From the NCBI RefSeq assembly GCF_024256385.1, contig NZ_JAMLFW010000002.1:1612001-1676000 (forward strand): 64,000 nucleotides of DNA, given 5' to 3'. Positions 53,258 to 62,498 of this stretch are shown here, piece by piece (the first letter of the stretch is position 1; every line of letters starts with the position of its first letter). This DNA comes from Anatilimnocola floriformis (GTDB lineage Bacteria; Planctomycetota; Planctomycetia; Pirellulales; Pirellulaceae). Under the pieces are notes generated by a model. That model did not search any database. It saw nothing but the letters and a program-made list of their open reading frames with translations, and was not told where the DNA came from. The position numbers were made by a program, and so were the translations under genes.

Positions 53258-53331
53258 TATTCCGGGCGGGGGTCGAACCCACAACCTTCGGCTTCGGAGG
53301 CCGACGCTCTATCCAATTGAGCTACCGGAAC
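53258..53331 (-). tRNA. tRNA-Arg (anticodon CCG)
   Basis: On the minus strand the 74-base gene folds as a cloverleaf: acceptor GTTCCGG/CCGGAAT (with one G-T pair), D arm GCTC/GAGC, anticodon stem TCGGC/GCCGA with loop CTCCGAA (anticodon CCG), a short variable loop, T arm GTGGG/CCCGC with TTCGACC loop, and discriminator A. The CCA end is not encoded. It reads CGG codons. Confidence 0.9.
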
Positions 53332-53342
53332 GGGAGCCTCTC

Positions 53343-53372
53343 AGTATATCCGCCTGAGGGGCAATTGCTCAA
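53343..53372 (-). promoter_or_regulatory. Promoter of tRNA-Arg
   Basis: On the minus strand, TTGAGC (53372-53367) and TATACT (53348-53343) are separated by 18 bases, placing the start of transcription just upstream of the tRNA. Confidence 0.6.
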
Positions 53373-53452
53373 GCCGGATGGATTGCCGCGAAAAGAGCCT
53401 GTCAGCGTAGTCCTCATGCTCCGCGTGGGGCGCGCCACACGGAGTGTGGCGG

Positions 53453-54781
53453 CTACACTAACAGCTCGCGGATCGGTTTTCCCTGACTGAGCGCCATCGG
53501 CCTGCCGATGGGGGTTTGGATTTCTTTTTGCCGGTCGATGCCGAAGGCGGTGAGGATGGTGGCGTGGACGTCTTCGACCGCGCGCGGGTCGGCGACGTCT
53601 TGCAGGCGGTTCTTTTCGTCGAGCTTCGGCTCGGGCGAGGTCTCGCCGATCACGCGGCCGCCAGCGATGCCGCCGCCAGCGACGGCCATGCTGAATCCGT
53701 GCGGCCAATGGTCGCGGCCGCCGAGGCCGTTGATCCGCGGGGTGCGGCCGAATTCTCCGGCCCAGAGAATCATCGTGCGATCGAGCAGTTTGCGCTCGCG
53801 CAGATGCTTGATGAGCGAAGCAAAGGCCGGATCGAGCGTGGTGTTGAGTTGGCGGCAGAACTCGTGGTTGTTGGCGTGCGAGTCCCAGCTGTCGAGACGA
53901 ATCTCGACGCAGCGGACACCGACCTCGACGAGCTGCAGCGCTGCGAGGCAACAACGTCCAAACGAAGTGTCGCCGAATTCCTTTCGCAGAGCTTCGGGCG
54001 ATTTGCTCACGTCGAACGCCGCGAGCTGCTCGCTCGACATCATCTTGCGGGCCGCTTCCACACTGCTGCGATGCAGCGTGCGGCCTTCGTCGAGATTTTT
54101 CAAGCGGCCGCGAGCAAAGGCGCCTTCCACGACCGACAAATCTTTGATCCGCTGCTCGAAGCGCGGCTCCGGCACGCGGGCGCGCACATCCGGCACCGGG
54201 CCGAGCGGATCTTGCGACTTGAAGGCATCGAACTGATCGCCCAGGTAACCACCGCGGGCCGCCCAGGTATTCGGCAACAACGAAACGTGTCGCGGGATCT
54301 CCAGGTTGTCTTGCGTCTGATGACAGATGATCGCGCCGAGCGAAGGATGGACCAGCGTCGGGTCGGGCCGATAACCGTTCTTCACGTAGTAGGTGGCCCG
54401 CTCGTGATCACCTTCCTTGCTGACGATCGAGCGAACGAGCGAAATCGATTCCATCTGCTCGGCGACCAGCGGCAGGTTCTCGCTGATATGTACACCCTTC
54501 ACGGCAGTCTCGATGCTCTTGCTGCCATCTTTGCTACCGCCCGCGATCTCGGTATCGGGATGCGGATCAAACGTCTCGAGCTGACTCGGGCCCCCTTGCA
54601 TCCACAGCACGATAAGCGAATGCGGCTGCGTCCCCTTCGGTTCGCTCTCGGCAGCGCGAGCCAGTTGTTCCGCCAGCGGCGTGAGGAAGGAAATGCCGGA
54701 GAGGCCCATGGCTTGCATGAGGCCGCGACGAGAGAAGTGGGAGGGCGAGTTGCAGGAGCCAGGCGATGTGAAGGTAGACAT
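53453..54781 (-). CDS. DUF1501 protein
   Basis: The 442-residue protein starts at MSTFTSPGSC; a twin-arginine-type signal (SRRGLMQAMGLSGISFLTP) follows. The family pattern is evident in HSLIVLWMQGGPSQLETFDP, SLVRSIVSKEGDHERATYYV, HPSLGAIICHQ and MILWAGEFGRTPRINGLGGR. DUF1501 is an alkaline phosphatase-like (sulfatase/phosphatase superfamily) domain found in large numbers in planctomycetes. It is usually encoded immediately downstream of a DUF1549/DUF1553 gene, as here. The pair is suggested to process polysaccharides or sulfated compounds in the periplasm, but no substrate has been established for this copy. Confidence 0.95.
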   Translation of the reverse strand: MSTFTSPGSCNSPSHFSRRGLMQAMGLSGISFLTPLAEQLARAAESEPKGTQPHSLIVLWMQGGPSQLETFDPHPDTEIAGGSKDGSKSIETAVKGVHISENLPLVAEQMESISLVRSIVSKEGDHERATYYVKNGYRPDPTLVHPSLGAIICHQTQDNLEIPRHVSLLPNTWAARGGYLGDQFDAFKSQDPLGPVPDVRARVPEPRFEQRIKDLSVVEGAFARGRLKNLDEGRTLHRSSVEAARKMMSSEQLAAFDVSKSPEALRKEFGDTSFGRCCLAALQLVEVGVRCVEIRLDSWDSHANNHEFCRQLNTTLDPAFASLIKHLRERKLLDRTMILWAGEFGRTPRINGLGGRDHWPHGFSMAVAGGGIAGGRVIGETSPEPKLDEKNRLQDVADPRAVEDVHATILTAFGIDRQKEIQTPIGRPMALSQGKPIRELLV

Positions 54782-54820
54782 TTCGATCCTCAATCTTGCC
54801 GAGCGTAGCGAGGCTTTTCT

Positions 54821-54936
54821 CCCTCTCCTCGGTACTCCGGGGAGAGGGCCGGGGTGAGGGGAACTATTGGTACCAACGCGAGTACCCGCTTCAATCCCCT
54901 CACCCTAACCCTCTCCCCGGCGTACCGAGGAGAGGG
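54821..54936. repeat. 42-bp imperfect inverted repeat, GGGGAGAGGG family
   Basis: 54821-54862 (CCCTCTCCTCGGTACTCCGG and the following bases) and 54895-54936 are inverted copies with four mismatches over 42 bases, separated by a 32-base loop. The element lies between the DUF1549 and DUF1501 genes and could form a long hairpin in their joint mRNA. It belongs to the same family as 37437-37477. Confidence 0.8.
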
Positions 54937-54959
54937 AACGGTCGCTACGCGACTTCAAT

Positions 54960-56669
54960 TCAATGGTTCCACGAGAACTCGGTGCTGTTGACCAGCACCC
55001 AATACAAATCTTCAAGCACAACGCGGCGGTCGGCGCGACGGGCGGCGGCTAGCCGCGGGACAAATACTTCGCGCTCTTCTGCCGTGGGCCGACGAGTGAG
55101 CACCGCGAGGTACGCCGCGTCGATGGCAGCTTCGGCGCTCGGTGTGACGACGACGATCCGCGTGGCCGCGTTGGCGATCAGGTTTTGCGTCGTTCGCTCC
55201 TGCACCAGTTCGCCGTTCATCAGCAACAGTCGCTGCGGAATGGTGCCGCCGCGGTCGGTGAATTCGTCCTCGCCCAAGTCACCGTAGCGCTGCACGAATT
55301 GCTGCGTCTGCTGACTCTTGGCGAGAAGCCAAATGATGTGAGCGTTCTTTTCGTCGAGCGTGTTGAGCGATGAGGATTGAATCATCGCGCCGGCCATCTG
55401 CTGCGGCTGCAAACGCGAGAGGGGAAAGGCAGCCCAACCCTTTTCGTGCTGCTGCGTGATTTCGAAATCCGCCGTGCTGCTCCGCAAAAACGGCTCGCTG
55501 GCGGAGATGAGCCGAATGAGTCGCTGCAGGTCGTGACCGTGCGCAACGAAATCCTCGGCGAGAATCTCCATGCCCGGCGGATAAGGACCGTGCAGCGGAA
55601 TTTCATCGATCGGCTCGACGAGTGGCCGGCCGCAAACGATGGCCCACATGCGATTGACGATCGCGCGGGCGAACGGCTTATTCCCAGCGTGCGTGGTCCA
55701 GCGCGCCAGTTGCTGACGACGGCTGCCGCCGGGCGACATCAGATCGTCGCCGTAGGGAACCTTGGCGGGCACGAGCTCTTCTTTTTCGCCCCGCAGGTAC
55801 TTGAAGTTGTATTCGTCTTTCGATTCTTGAATGCCCGTCAAACCAACTTTCGCTGGCGCGAAGAAGGCGGCGAGCTGATGAAAGTCTTGCTGCTTGCTCT
55901 CGCGCGGAGCGCCGTCGTCGCCGAGGTGATTGGTGCCCAGGTTGTCGTCGTGACATTGCAGGCAATCGATTCGCAGGGCGAGAAATGCCCGCACCGTGCG
56001 CGCGGCGAGCCGCACTTCATCGGGCTGTTCCTTGTTGGCTTCGGTGGTGGTGACGGTGATGAAATTCAGCGCCGGGTTGTTCGTCCACAGGCCGTTGCTG
56101 CCGATCATTTCCTGGGCCATCTCGTCGTAAGGGCGATGGGCCAGCAGTTGATCGCTGATCCATTCCACAAACCGGCTGCGACGAAAGCGGATGAGCGGCC
56201 CATCCTCGGTGCCGACATAAACGCGAGCCAGTCGCTCGCCGACATAGTTGCCGAAGCGGCGATCCTCGAGCAATCGCGACGTCCACCATTCGAGGCGTTG
56301 ACCTTCCGGCAGTTGTTCGAGCGCGCGGATCTCTTCCAGCGAGGGAATGGTGCCCGTCAAGCCGAGTGACAACCGGCGGGCCAGTGTCAGATCGCCGGCC
56401 CGCGGCGTGGTTTGCAGACCTTCGCCGGTCCACTTTGCTTCAAACTCGGCGTTGAGCTTGAGGAGGGTCGCTTGCCAATCGTTTTTCGGTTCCGGTTGTT
56501 TGTTGGCAGGAGTCGCCGATGAAGAGACGTTCGTCAAATTGCCAAAACGGCTCGGCTCGAACGAGCGGGGCGTGGGAACGTGGTCGCGCAGCAGAATGTT
56601 CGACGCCAGCATTCCGAAGCCGAAGAGGCAAACCACGGCAAAGAGAAGATTGCGTTGCCACATAAGCAT
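54960..56669 (-). CDS. DUF1549/DUF1553 protein
   Basis: The 569-residue protein starts at MLMWQRNLLFAVVCLFGFGM, a membrane-anchor or signal segment. DUF1549 features are LARRLSLGLTGTIPSLEEIR, VGTEDGPLIRFRRSRFVEWI, and the CLQCHDDNLG variant of the usual CxRCHDH motif. DUF1553 follows (PGGSRRQQLARWTTHAGNKP, FARAIVNRMWAIVCGRPLVE). It lacks the N-terminal PSD1 cytochrome domain of the longer paralogue at 37885-40863. It is upstream of the DUF1501 gene, the classic planctomycete arrangement. Confidence 0.93.
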   Translation of the reverse strand: MLMWQRNLLFAVVCLFGFGMLASNILLRDHVPTPRSFEPSRFGNLTNVSSSATPANKQPEPKNDWQATLLKLNAEFEAKWTGEGLQTTPRAGDLTLARRLSLGLTGTIPSLEEIRALEQLPEGQRLEWWTSRLLEDRRFGNYVGERLARVYVGTEDGPLIRFRRSRFVEWISDQLLAHRPYDEMAQEMIGSNGLWTNNPALNFITVTTTEANKEQPDEVRLAARTVRAFLALRIDCLQCHDDNLGTNHLGDDGAPRESKQQDFHQLAAFFAPAKVGLTGIQESKDEYNFKYLRGEKEELVPAKVPYGDDLMSPGGSRRQQLARWTTHAGNKPFARAIVNRMWAIVCGRPLVEPIDEIPLHGPYPPGMEILAEDFVAHGHDLQRLIRLISASEPFLRSSTADFEITQQHEKGWAAFPLSRLQPQQMAGAMIQSSSLNTLDEKNAHIIWLLAKSQQTQQFVQRYGDLGEDEFTDRGGTIPQRLLLMNGELVQERTTQNLIANAATRIVVVTPSAEAAIDAAYLAVLTRRPTAEEREVFVPRLAAARRADRRVVLEDLYWVLVNSTEFSWNH

Positions 56670-56846
56670 TTGCCGGTTGAATTTGTCCGCTGGTGAAACG
56701 AAACCCGTTTTCGGCTGGTATTTCTGTGTGGAACTGATTGTTGCTGCGAGTACGCAGATTTATCGTGACAGTTAGCCGTGGTGGCGACAACAGCGATACC
56801 TGCAGCGGACGGGCAAAGTTTCGGCGAGTTGGTTTTCTGAGGCAGC

Positions 56847-58253
56847 ATGACTAATCCATCCACGTTGCCTGAACCGAACATCCTGATTGCCGAGGCGATT
56901 CCGCCGCGGGAGCCTGCGGATCTGATCGTGGCCGAGCCGGTCGAAAAGCCGGCCCCGACCGACGTGCTGGTGGCGGAAATTGTCAACGAATGGTCGAATT
57001 TGCCGCCGGCGCAAAGTTGGCCGGCGAAAGTCTGGCGGACGATCTGCTTCAGCCTGTCTTGGCTGTTCGGCCTGGTTAGTTTGATCGGCTGTCTGGCCGC
57101 GATGAGCGTCGTACCGCTGCTACAGTTCGCCACGCTGGGCTATCTGCTCGAAGCTGGCGGCCGAGTGACCCGCAGCGGCAAACTGCGCGACGGCTTTATC
57201 GATTTGCCGCGGTTCGCCCGCATCGGCAGTCTCGTTGCCGGCACTTGGATTCTGCTGCTGCCGATCCGCTTTCTCGCGGGCCTCACGCGCGATGCGGAAA
57301 CGATCCCTGGCAACCCTGCCGTCGGCGCGTGGCGACTCGGGCTGACGGTCTGCACGGTGCTGATGGTCGGCCACATCTTGCTGGCGTGGTACTGCGGCGG
57401 CAAGTTGCGACATTTCTTCTGGCCGCTCCTCGCACCGTTTCAACTCGGCCAACGGTTGCTCAATAGCGGCCTCGCGGCGCCGATCATGAAGCACATTCTC
57501 AAACCGTGGTGGCCGTCGCTCTTCAACGATCTGTTTGTGCCGCTACCGTGGACGAGTTGGTTTCCGCCGGCCATCGTCTGGAGCGGTTTGCGCCGTGGCC
57601 GAATGTATGTCGAAGCCCGCGATGCCGTGTGGGACTTCATCATCGGCCTGCACCTGCCGCATTATTTTTGGCTTGGCCTGCGCGGTTTCATCGGCGCACT
57701 ATTGTGGCTCGTTCTTCCCACCGCACTTCTCGCCGTCGGCACTTCGCAAAACAACGGCGGAGCATTTTTGATCGGCTACGTCGGCGCGTTCCTGCTGGCG
57801 TTTGTTTTGATGTATTTGCCGTTCCTGCAAGCGCACTTCGCTGCCGAGAATCGCTTCGCCGCGATGTTTGCCTGGAGCGAAGTCCGTCGCCGCTTTCGCC
57901 ACGCGCCGCTGATGTTTTGGGTTTCGCTTCTCGCGACGCTCGCCTTCGCCGTGCCGCTGTATCTGCTGAAGATCGAACCGCCGCCGCGGCCGCTGATGTG
58001 GACGATCAGTCTGTTCTTCATCGTCTTCATTTACCCCGCGCGGCTGCTCACCGGTTGGACGCTCGGCTATGCCCGCCGTCGACAAAAGCCCGGCTGGTTT
58101 ATCTTGCGACAACTATCGCGCCTCGCCACGATTCCGATCGTGCTGCTGTTCGTGCTGATCGTGTTTCTCACGCAATACACGAGTTGGAACGGTGTGGCCG
58201 GGCTCTTTGAGCAACACGCGTTTATGGTGCCGGTGCCGTTTTTGGGGAGATGA
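56847..58253 (+). CDS. Multi-pass membrane protein, hypothetical
   Basis: The 468-residue protein starts with a proline-rich soluble stretch (MTNPSTLPEPNILIAEAIPP) and has seven or more hydrophobic helices, including WRTICFSLSWLFGLVSLIGC, FIGALLWLVLPTALLAVGTS and YVGAFLLAFVLMYLPFLQAH. No transporter or enzyme motif is recognised. It is divergent from the DUF1549 gene, with about 180 bases between them. Confidence 0.75.
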   Translation: MTNPSTLPEPNILIAEAIPPREPADLIVAEPVEKPAPTDVLVAEIVNEWSNLPPAQSWPAKVWRTICFSLSWLFGLVSLIGCLAAMSVVPLLQFATLGYLLEAGGRVTRSGKLRDGFIDLPRFARIGSLVAGTWILLLPIRFLAGLTRDAETIPGNPAVGAWRLGLTVCTVLMVGHILLAWYCGGKLRHFFWPLLAPFQLGQRLLNSGLAAPIMKHILKPWWPSLFNDLFVPLPWTSWFPPAIVWSGLRRGRMYVEARDAVWDFIIGLHLPHYFWLGLRGFIGALLWLVLPTALLAVGTSQNNGGAFLIGYVGAFLLAFVLMYLPFLQAHFAAENRFAAMFAWSEVRRRFRHAPLMFWVSLLATLAFAVPLYLLKIEPPPRPLMWTISLFFIVFIYPARLLTGWTLGYARRRQKPGWFILRQLSRLATIPIVLLFVLIVFLTQYTSWNGVAGLFEQHAFMVPVPFLGR

Positions 58254-58257
58254 GTAG

Positions 58258-58332
58258 TTCTGAGTTTTGAGTTTTGAGTTCTGAGACAGGATATGCAATG
58301 AAGAGTCTCTACTGTCTCAGAACTCAGAACTC
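58258..58332. repeat. TTCTGAG-unit repeat and hairpin
   Basis: Near-tandem TTCTGAGTTTTGAG units on the left pair with the inverted CTGTCTCAGAACTCAGAACTC on the right. It lies just after the stop of the membrane protein gene and may form a stable hairpin in the transcript. Confidence 0.65.
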
Positions 58333-58418
58333 TTCCGCCCTCGTTACACCCCCGTTACGCAATCAAACTTGTTCCGCCCGACACGCGCGCATTAGATTGA
58401 GTGGCGGAGGATTCAAGC

Positions 58419-59114
58419 ATGGCGGGAACAGCACCTCTGTATCGTGTGCCGGTGGTGATCTTTGCGGTGATCGTCGGCGGGCTGTATGTGTATGCGAAGT
58501 CGGGTGGAACGCTCTTTCCTTCGCGCACGCAGGTGACTCCAGCGAGCAATAGCACTAGCGATGACGCTGCGTTGCCCGTGATCGAGTTCTATGACACGAA
58601 TGCTGGGTCTCCGCAGGCATCCTTCGACTCTGAACCGCCTCAGCCATGGAAGATACAACCTGAGCAGTCGCAGCGACCAGTGTTGTTGCCGGGCTCGAAA
58701 GCTCCCTCGGCCTTGTTCGAAGAACCCTCGCCGCCACCACCGCCGAAACCGCGGGCGGTTTTGTCCGGTTCGAAGTCGCGCCCCGTTCTCGAGCCCACCG
58801 ATATCGCGCCGCCTGTTGCCAATGCAGCGCCGGCCAATCAACCTGCATCGCCGCCGCGTCCTGCGATGCTACGCGGCTCGAAGTCGATGATGATCGTCGA
58901 TCCTCCAGAGTTCCCGCCGCAGCCGGTGCAACCGGCTCCGCAGCGAGTCGTGTTGCCAGGTTCGAAGTCGGCTACTGTCGTCGATCCTTCGTCGTTCACG
59001 CCTACGAACAGCGCGCCGCAGCAAGGCTTGCAACAGCAATCAGCGCCGCTTCAACGTCCCGCACAGCCGCGCAATAACAACGCCCATCCTCGCTACCAAG
59101 GAGTTGACCGATGA
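58419..59114 (+). CDS. Membrane-anchored Pro/Ser-rich protein with GSKS repeats
   Basis: The 231-residue product is started at MAGTAPLYRVPVVIFAVIVG after GGCGGAGGATTC. One N-terminal transmembrane helix precedes a long proline-rich region that contains four copies of an (L)xGSKS motif (LPGSKAPSA, LSGSKSRPVLEPTD, LRGSKSMMIVDPPE, LPGSKSATVVDPSS), each about 30-60 residues apart. Its stop overlaps the start of the sterol-desaturase-like gene by four bases (ATGA). No function is known; the repeats could be short linear interaction motifs. Confidence 0.65.
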   Translation: MAGTAPLYRVPVVIFAVIVGGLYVYAKSGGTLFPSRTQVTPASNSTSDDAALPVIEFYDTNAGSPQASFDSEPPQPWKIQPEQSQRPVLLPGSKAPSALFEEPSPPPPPKPRAVLSGSKSRPVLEPTDIAPPVANAAPANQPASPPRPAMLRGSKSMMIVDPPEFPPQPVQPAPQRVVLPGSKSATVVDPSSFTPTNSAPQQGLQQQSAPLQRPAQPRNNNAHPRYQGVDR

Positions 59115-59956
59115 ACGCACTCCTCTGGTACCTTTACGGTTTGTTCGTGGCGACCGGCGTGAGCATTTTGTTTCTCGCGATTCTCTTCACGCCGCTGGAG
59201 CTCGCGTTTCCTGCGCGACTCGGCCAGAAGATCTTTCGGCCGCATTGGTTGACTGATTTATGTTTTCTGCTCGGACAATATTTGCTCTTCAATGGTTTGA
59301 TTCTGAGCTTGCTCACCGCGCTGAGCCTGCGACTCGATGGAATCGTGCCCAGCGGTTTTCGCGAACTCGTGCGGGCTCAGCCGTGGTGGCTGCAAGCGCT
59401 GGAAGTCATCGTGCTGAGTGACTTCTGCGTTTACTGGGGGCATCGGCTGCAGCATCGCGTGCCGTTGCTGTGGCGGTTTCATGCGATCCATCACAGCGCG
59501 GAGCATCTCGACTGGCTCGCCGCTCATCGCGAGCATCCGCTCGACACGGTTTACACGCTGACGCTCATCAACCTGCCGGCGTTTCTGCTCGGCTTTCCGG
59601 TGGCTACGCTCGCCGGCCTGGTCGCCTTTCGCGGCATTTGGGCGATTTACATTCACAGCAATGTGCGGCTGCCGCTCGGGCCGCTGCGAATGCTCGTCGG
59701 TGCGCCGGAGTTGCATCACTGGCATCACGACTGCGCTCGCGACGCCGGCAACTATGCGAACATCAGCCCGCTGATGGACCTACTCTTCGGCACGTATCGC
59801 TGTCCCGATCATGAGCCAGAAAAGTTCGGCATTCGGGAAAAGATCTCGCCGACATGGATCGGCCAGATGCTTTATCCGTTTGGCATTCGTTGGGGCGAAT
59901 CGCCAGTGAGTGTTCAGCCGCCGTTATCGAAATCGGCGACTACCGCGGCAAGCTAG
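59111..59956 (+). CDS. Sterol desaturase/fatty acid hydroxylase-like membrane protein
   Basis: The 281-residue membrane enzyme contains the eight-histidine pattern of the FA hydroxylase family: HRLQH, HAIHH and HREHP in the middle and ELHHWHHD near residue 200. These bind a di-iron centre. Two to four hydrophobic helices surround them (FVATGVSILFLAILF; LLFNGLILSLLTALSL). Substrates are membrane lipids or sterol-like compounds. The start overlaps the preceding GSKS-repeat gene by four bases, and the 3' end overlaps the convergent Wzz-like gene by 17 bases. Confidence 0.92.
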   Translation: MNALLWYLYGLFVATGVSILFLAILFTPLELAFPARLGQKIFRPHWLTDLCFLLGQYLLFNGLILSLLTALSLRLDGIVPSGFRELVRAQPWWLQALEVIVLSDFCVYWGHRLQHRVPLLWRFHAIHHSAEHLDWLAAHREHPLDTVYTLTLINLPAFLLGFPVATLAGLVAFRGIWAIYIHSNVRLPLGPLRMLVGAPELHHWHHDCARDAGNYANISPLMDLLFGTYRCPDHEPEKFGIREKISPTWIGQMLYPFGIRWGESPVSVQPPLSKSATTAAS

Positions 59957-61538
59957 GAATCGCTTCGTTGCGGCGCGAGAGGGCCAGTTCATCGACGAGC
60001 GGCGCCTCGGGCCGAGCCGGCGATTCGGTTCGCAGGGTAACTTCGCTGCGAACAGGAGCAGCAACCGGAACATTCGTCGCTCGCGACAAGCGACCTCGTT
60101 CGGCAAGGAACACGATACCTGCGGCGCTGCAGCAAGCCAGCACAAAACCAATCCCCAGTGTCGGGATCGGCTTGGGCGAGATCGGCGTGATCGAGTAGGA
60201 CGGCTTTTGAGCCAGGTTTAGGCTGGAAACCTTCGCGGTGTGCAGTTCGTCATCAATGCGGGCCTGCTCCAGGTACTCGGCATACTTGCCGTGGTTGTGC
60301 GAAGCCAGGCTGATCGAGCGCTGTAGCTGGGCGATTTCGATTTCGCTCTGATTGATGGCTTTCAGTTCGCTGCGAGCGGTGGTCAATTGTTTTTCGAGCG
60401 TCAGTTCACGCGCTTCGAGCGCGGCCAGTGCGGCCTGACGAGTCGAAAGAGCGAGTTCGCTTTCTTGCCGGACTTTGTTGAGGGCCTTCATTGTTTGCGG
60501 CGCGGTCTTTTCCTGACCGAGAATGCCGCGGGCTTGCTTGATTTGTTCGCGCACCGATTTCAGCTGTGGCGAATCATCGGTCTGCACGGCGGCGAGACCT
60601 TGCTCGAGCACTTCCAGATCGTAGAGCTTCGTTCGCATCGCCCCTTCGGTCGATTGCGGAAAGCCCGTGGTCTCTTGTGCGGTGACGAGTTCCGGAATCT
60701 GCGCGAGCTCTTCCTCGCGAGCTTTGATTTCGGCGCGGGCAGCGCTCAGGTCGCTTTGCGCCGAATGCAGCTCCTTTTGCGTCGTGGCGATTCGCTCGAG
60801 CAGTTGTTTGCGCTGCGTATCGAGTTCGGCAAAGCCCGTTTTATTCTTGTAGTCTTTTAGTTCGCCTTCGAGCTTTTCCAGATCGGTCCGCAGCTGCAGC
60901 TCTTTCTTTTCAAAGAACTCGTGCGAGCCCTTGGTGCGATTGATGCGCAGGTGCTCGGCTTGCACTTGAGCGATGAGGGCGTCGACCACATCGCGAGCCG
61001 TGGCGGGATCTTCGCAGCTGTAGCTGACGGTCACGTAGCTCGTCTTGCGAACGGCTGTCACGCGCAGGTTCTTCTTCAGCAAGGTGATCGCTTTGTCGCG
61101 AACGTCAAACACCTGCAGCGGATTCAGATTGTAAGGCTCAAGCTTTTGCAGCGTGTCTTTGATCAGCGTCTTCGGCGACCAAGCCGACGAAGTGCTGGGT
61201 TTCTTACCAAAGATGGTGTCCACACCGAGTTGATCGACGACTTGCTCCGCCGTTTCGCGGCTCAGCAGCAGTTGCTCGATCGAGTTGACGTCGGCTTCGC
61301 GAGTGTCTTGCAGCGTGACGACGGCGCCGGTCGTTGCCGTGGGGTCGAGCGCGACGCTTTCGCGGCCGACGCGGACATAAACCTTGGCTTCGGATTCATA
61401 CACCCGTTTGGCCGTCGACAGATAAACGGCGGTCAACGCGCAAACGACGAGAAAGGCGAGCAGTGCTTTCCCTTTGTGACGCCAGGCCGCGTCGAGGGCC
61501 TGCTTCACGTTTATTTCGGGTTGGTAAAGGTTTTCCAT
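59940..61538 (-). CDS. Wzz-like polysaccharide chain-length determinant protein
   Basis: The 532-residue protein is started at MENLYQPEINVKQALDAAWR; the longer in-frame ORF extends only over unconserved sequence. An N-terminal transmembrane helix (ALLAFLVVCALTAVYLS) is followed by a beta-alpha Wzz region (VYESEAKVYVRVGRESVALD) and a long coiled coil (about 230-430). The last helix (LGIGFVLACCSAAGIVFLAE) precedes a short basic tail. The architecture fits Wzz/GumC-type proteins without a C-terminal BY-kinase domain. It regulates extracellular polysaccharide length. Confidence 0.9.
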   Translation of the reverse strand: MENLYQPEINVKQALDAAWRHKGKALLAFLVVCALTAVYLSTAKRVYESEAKVYVRVGRESVALDPTATTGAVVTLQDTREADVNSIEQLLLSRETAEQVVDQLGVDTIFGKKPSTSSAWSPKTLIKDTLQKLEPYNLNPLQVFDVRDKAITLLKKNLRVTAVRKTSYVTVSYSCEDPATARDVVDALIAQVQAEHLRINRTKGSHEFFEKKELQLRTDLEKLEGELKDYKNKTGFAELDTQRKQLLERIATTQKELHSAQSDLSAARAEIKAREEELAQIPELVTAQETTGFPQSTEGAMRTKLYDLEVLEQGLAAVQTDDSPQLKSVREQIKQARGILGQEKTAPQTMKALNKVRQESELALSTRQAALAALEARELTLEKQLTTARSELKAINQSEIEIAQLQRSISLASHNHGKYAEYLEQARIDDELHTAKVSSLNLAQKPSYSITPISPKPIPTLGIGFVLACCSAAGIVFLAERGRLSRATNVPVAAPVRSEVTLRTESPARPEAPLVDELALSRRNEAIPSLPR

Positions 61539-61781
61539 GATTTCCAACCACCAGTGCGTGCTCAAACCAGTCGGCGAGGGTATCCCGGCGCTGATCTTGG
61601 CCGGAATTCCATCGCAGTTAGGGTGCGGAAATTTATCGTAGTTGCATGAGCAATTTGTTTCTAGGCGATACATTCGCATCGGGCCCGCGGTGGGCGTACG
61701 GATGCTGCGCAGATCGTTGGCAGGTACAATGTTGCGTCGATATTACGATTTCTTGGTTGAATAATTTGCGGGAATCTCTCC

Positions 61782-62441
61782 ATGCTGCGCCATTTAACAA
61801 TCTTATGGATCGTAGGGTTTGTAGCGAGCCTTTTGTTGCCGAATTTGGCCAAAGCCGAGGACAAGCCGGAGGAGGGTTTCACGTCGCTCTTCGACGGCAA
61901 GACGCTGACCGGCTGGGAAGGGAAAGAGGAGATCTTTCACGTCGCCGAGGGCGCGATCTCGGCGGGCTCGCTCAAGGACAACGTCAAGCAGAACGAGTTT
62001 CTCTGCACGACCAAGAACTACGGCGACTTCGAGCTGCGGCTCGAAGCCAAGCTGGTCGGTCCCGGTGAAAACGCCGGCGTGCAGTTCCGCAGCGAACGAA
62101 TCCCCAACCACCACGAGGTGATCGGCTATCAGTGCGACATGGGTCTCGCCGCCGGCAAAAGCATTTGGGGCGCCCTCTACGACGAATCGCGCCGCAAGAA
62201 GTTCCTCGCCACCGGCGACGACGAAGAGTTGCAAAAAAAAGTGAAAGCCGACGGCTTCAACGAACTGGTGATCCGCTGCGAAGGCCCGCACATCCAACTG
62301 TGGGTCAACGGCGTGAAGACCGTCGACTACACCGAGATGGAAAAAGACATTCCGCAGACCGGCAAGATCGCCCTGCAAATCCACGGCGGCAAGCCCGCCG
62401 AGGCGAGCTATCGGAAGATTCGGATTAAGGAATTGAAGTAA
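61782..62441 (+). CDS. DUF1080 secreted protein (3-keto-disaccharide hydrolase family)
   Basis: The 219-residue protein starts MLRHLTILWIVGFVASLLLP (signal peptide). DUF1080 features include GFTSLFDGKTLTGWEGKEEI, FLCTTKNYGDFELRLEAKLV, NAGVQFRSERIPNHHEVIGY, QCDMG and KIALQIHGGKPAEASYRKIR. The family adopts a concanavalin-like beta sandwich; some members hydrolyse 3-keto-glucosides. It is very common in planctomycetes. The genomic position gives no operon partner. Confidence 0.95.
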   Translation: MLRHLTILWIVGFVASLLLPNLAKAEDKPEEGFTSLFDGKTLTGWEGKEEIFHVAEGAISAGSLKDNVKQNEFLCTTKNYGDFELRLEAKLVGPGENAGVQFRSERIPNHHEVIGYQCDMGLAAGKSIWGALYDESRRKKFLATGDDEELQKKVKADGFNELVIRCEGPHIQLWVNGVKTVDYTEMEKDIPQTGKIALQIHGGKPAEASYRKIRIKELK

Positions 62442-62498
62442 GAGGAGACGAGGGACGGGAGGCGGGAGACGAGGGAAGCAGGACGAATCCCGCCGGGT

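Noticed and set aside
53191-53490. 99-codon plus-strand ORF across the tRNA-Arg gene
   Set aside because: It runs antisense through a well-folded tRNA and a REP repeat and has no domain.
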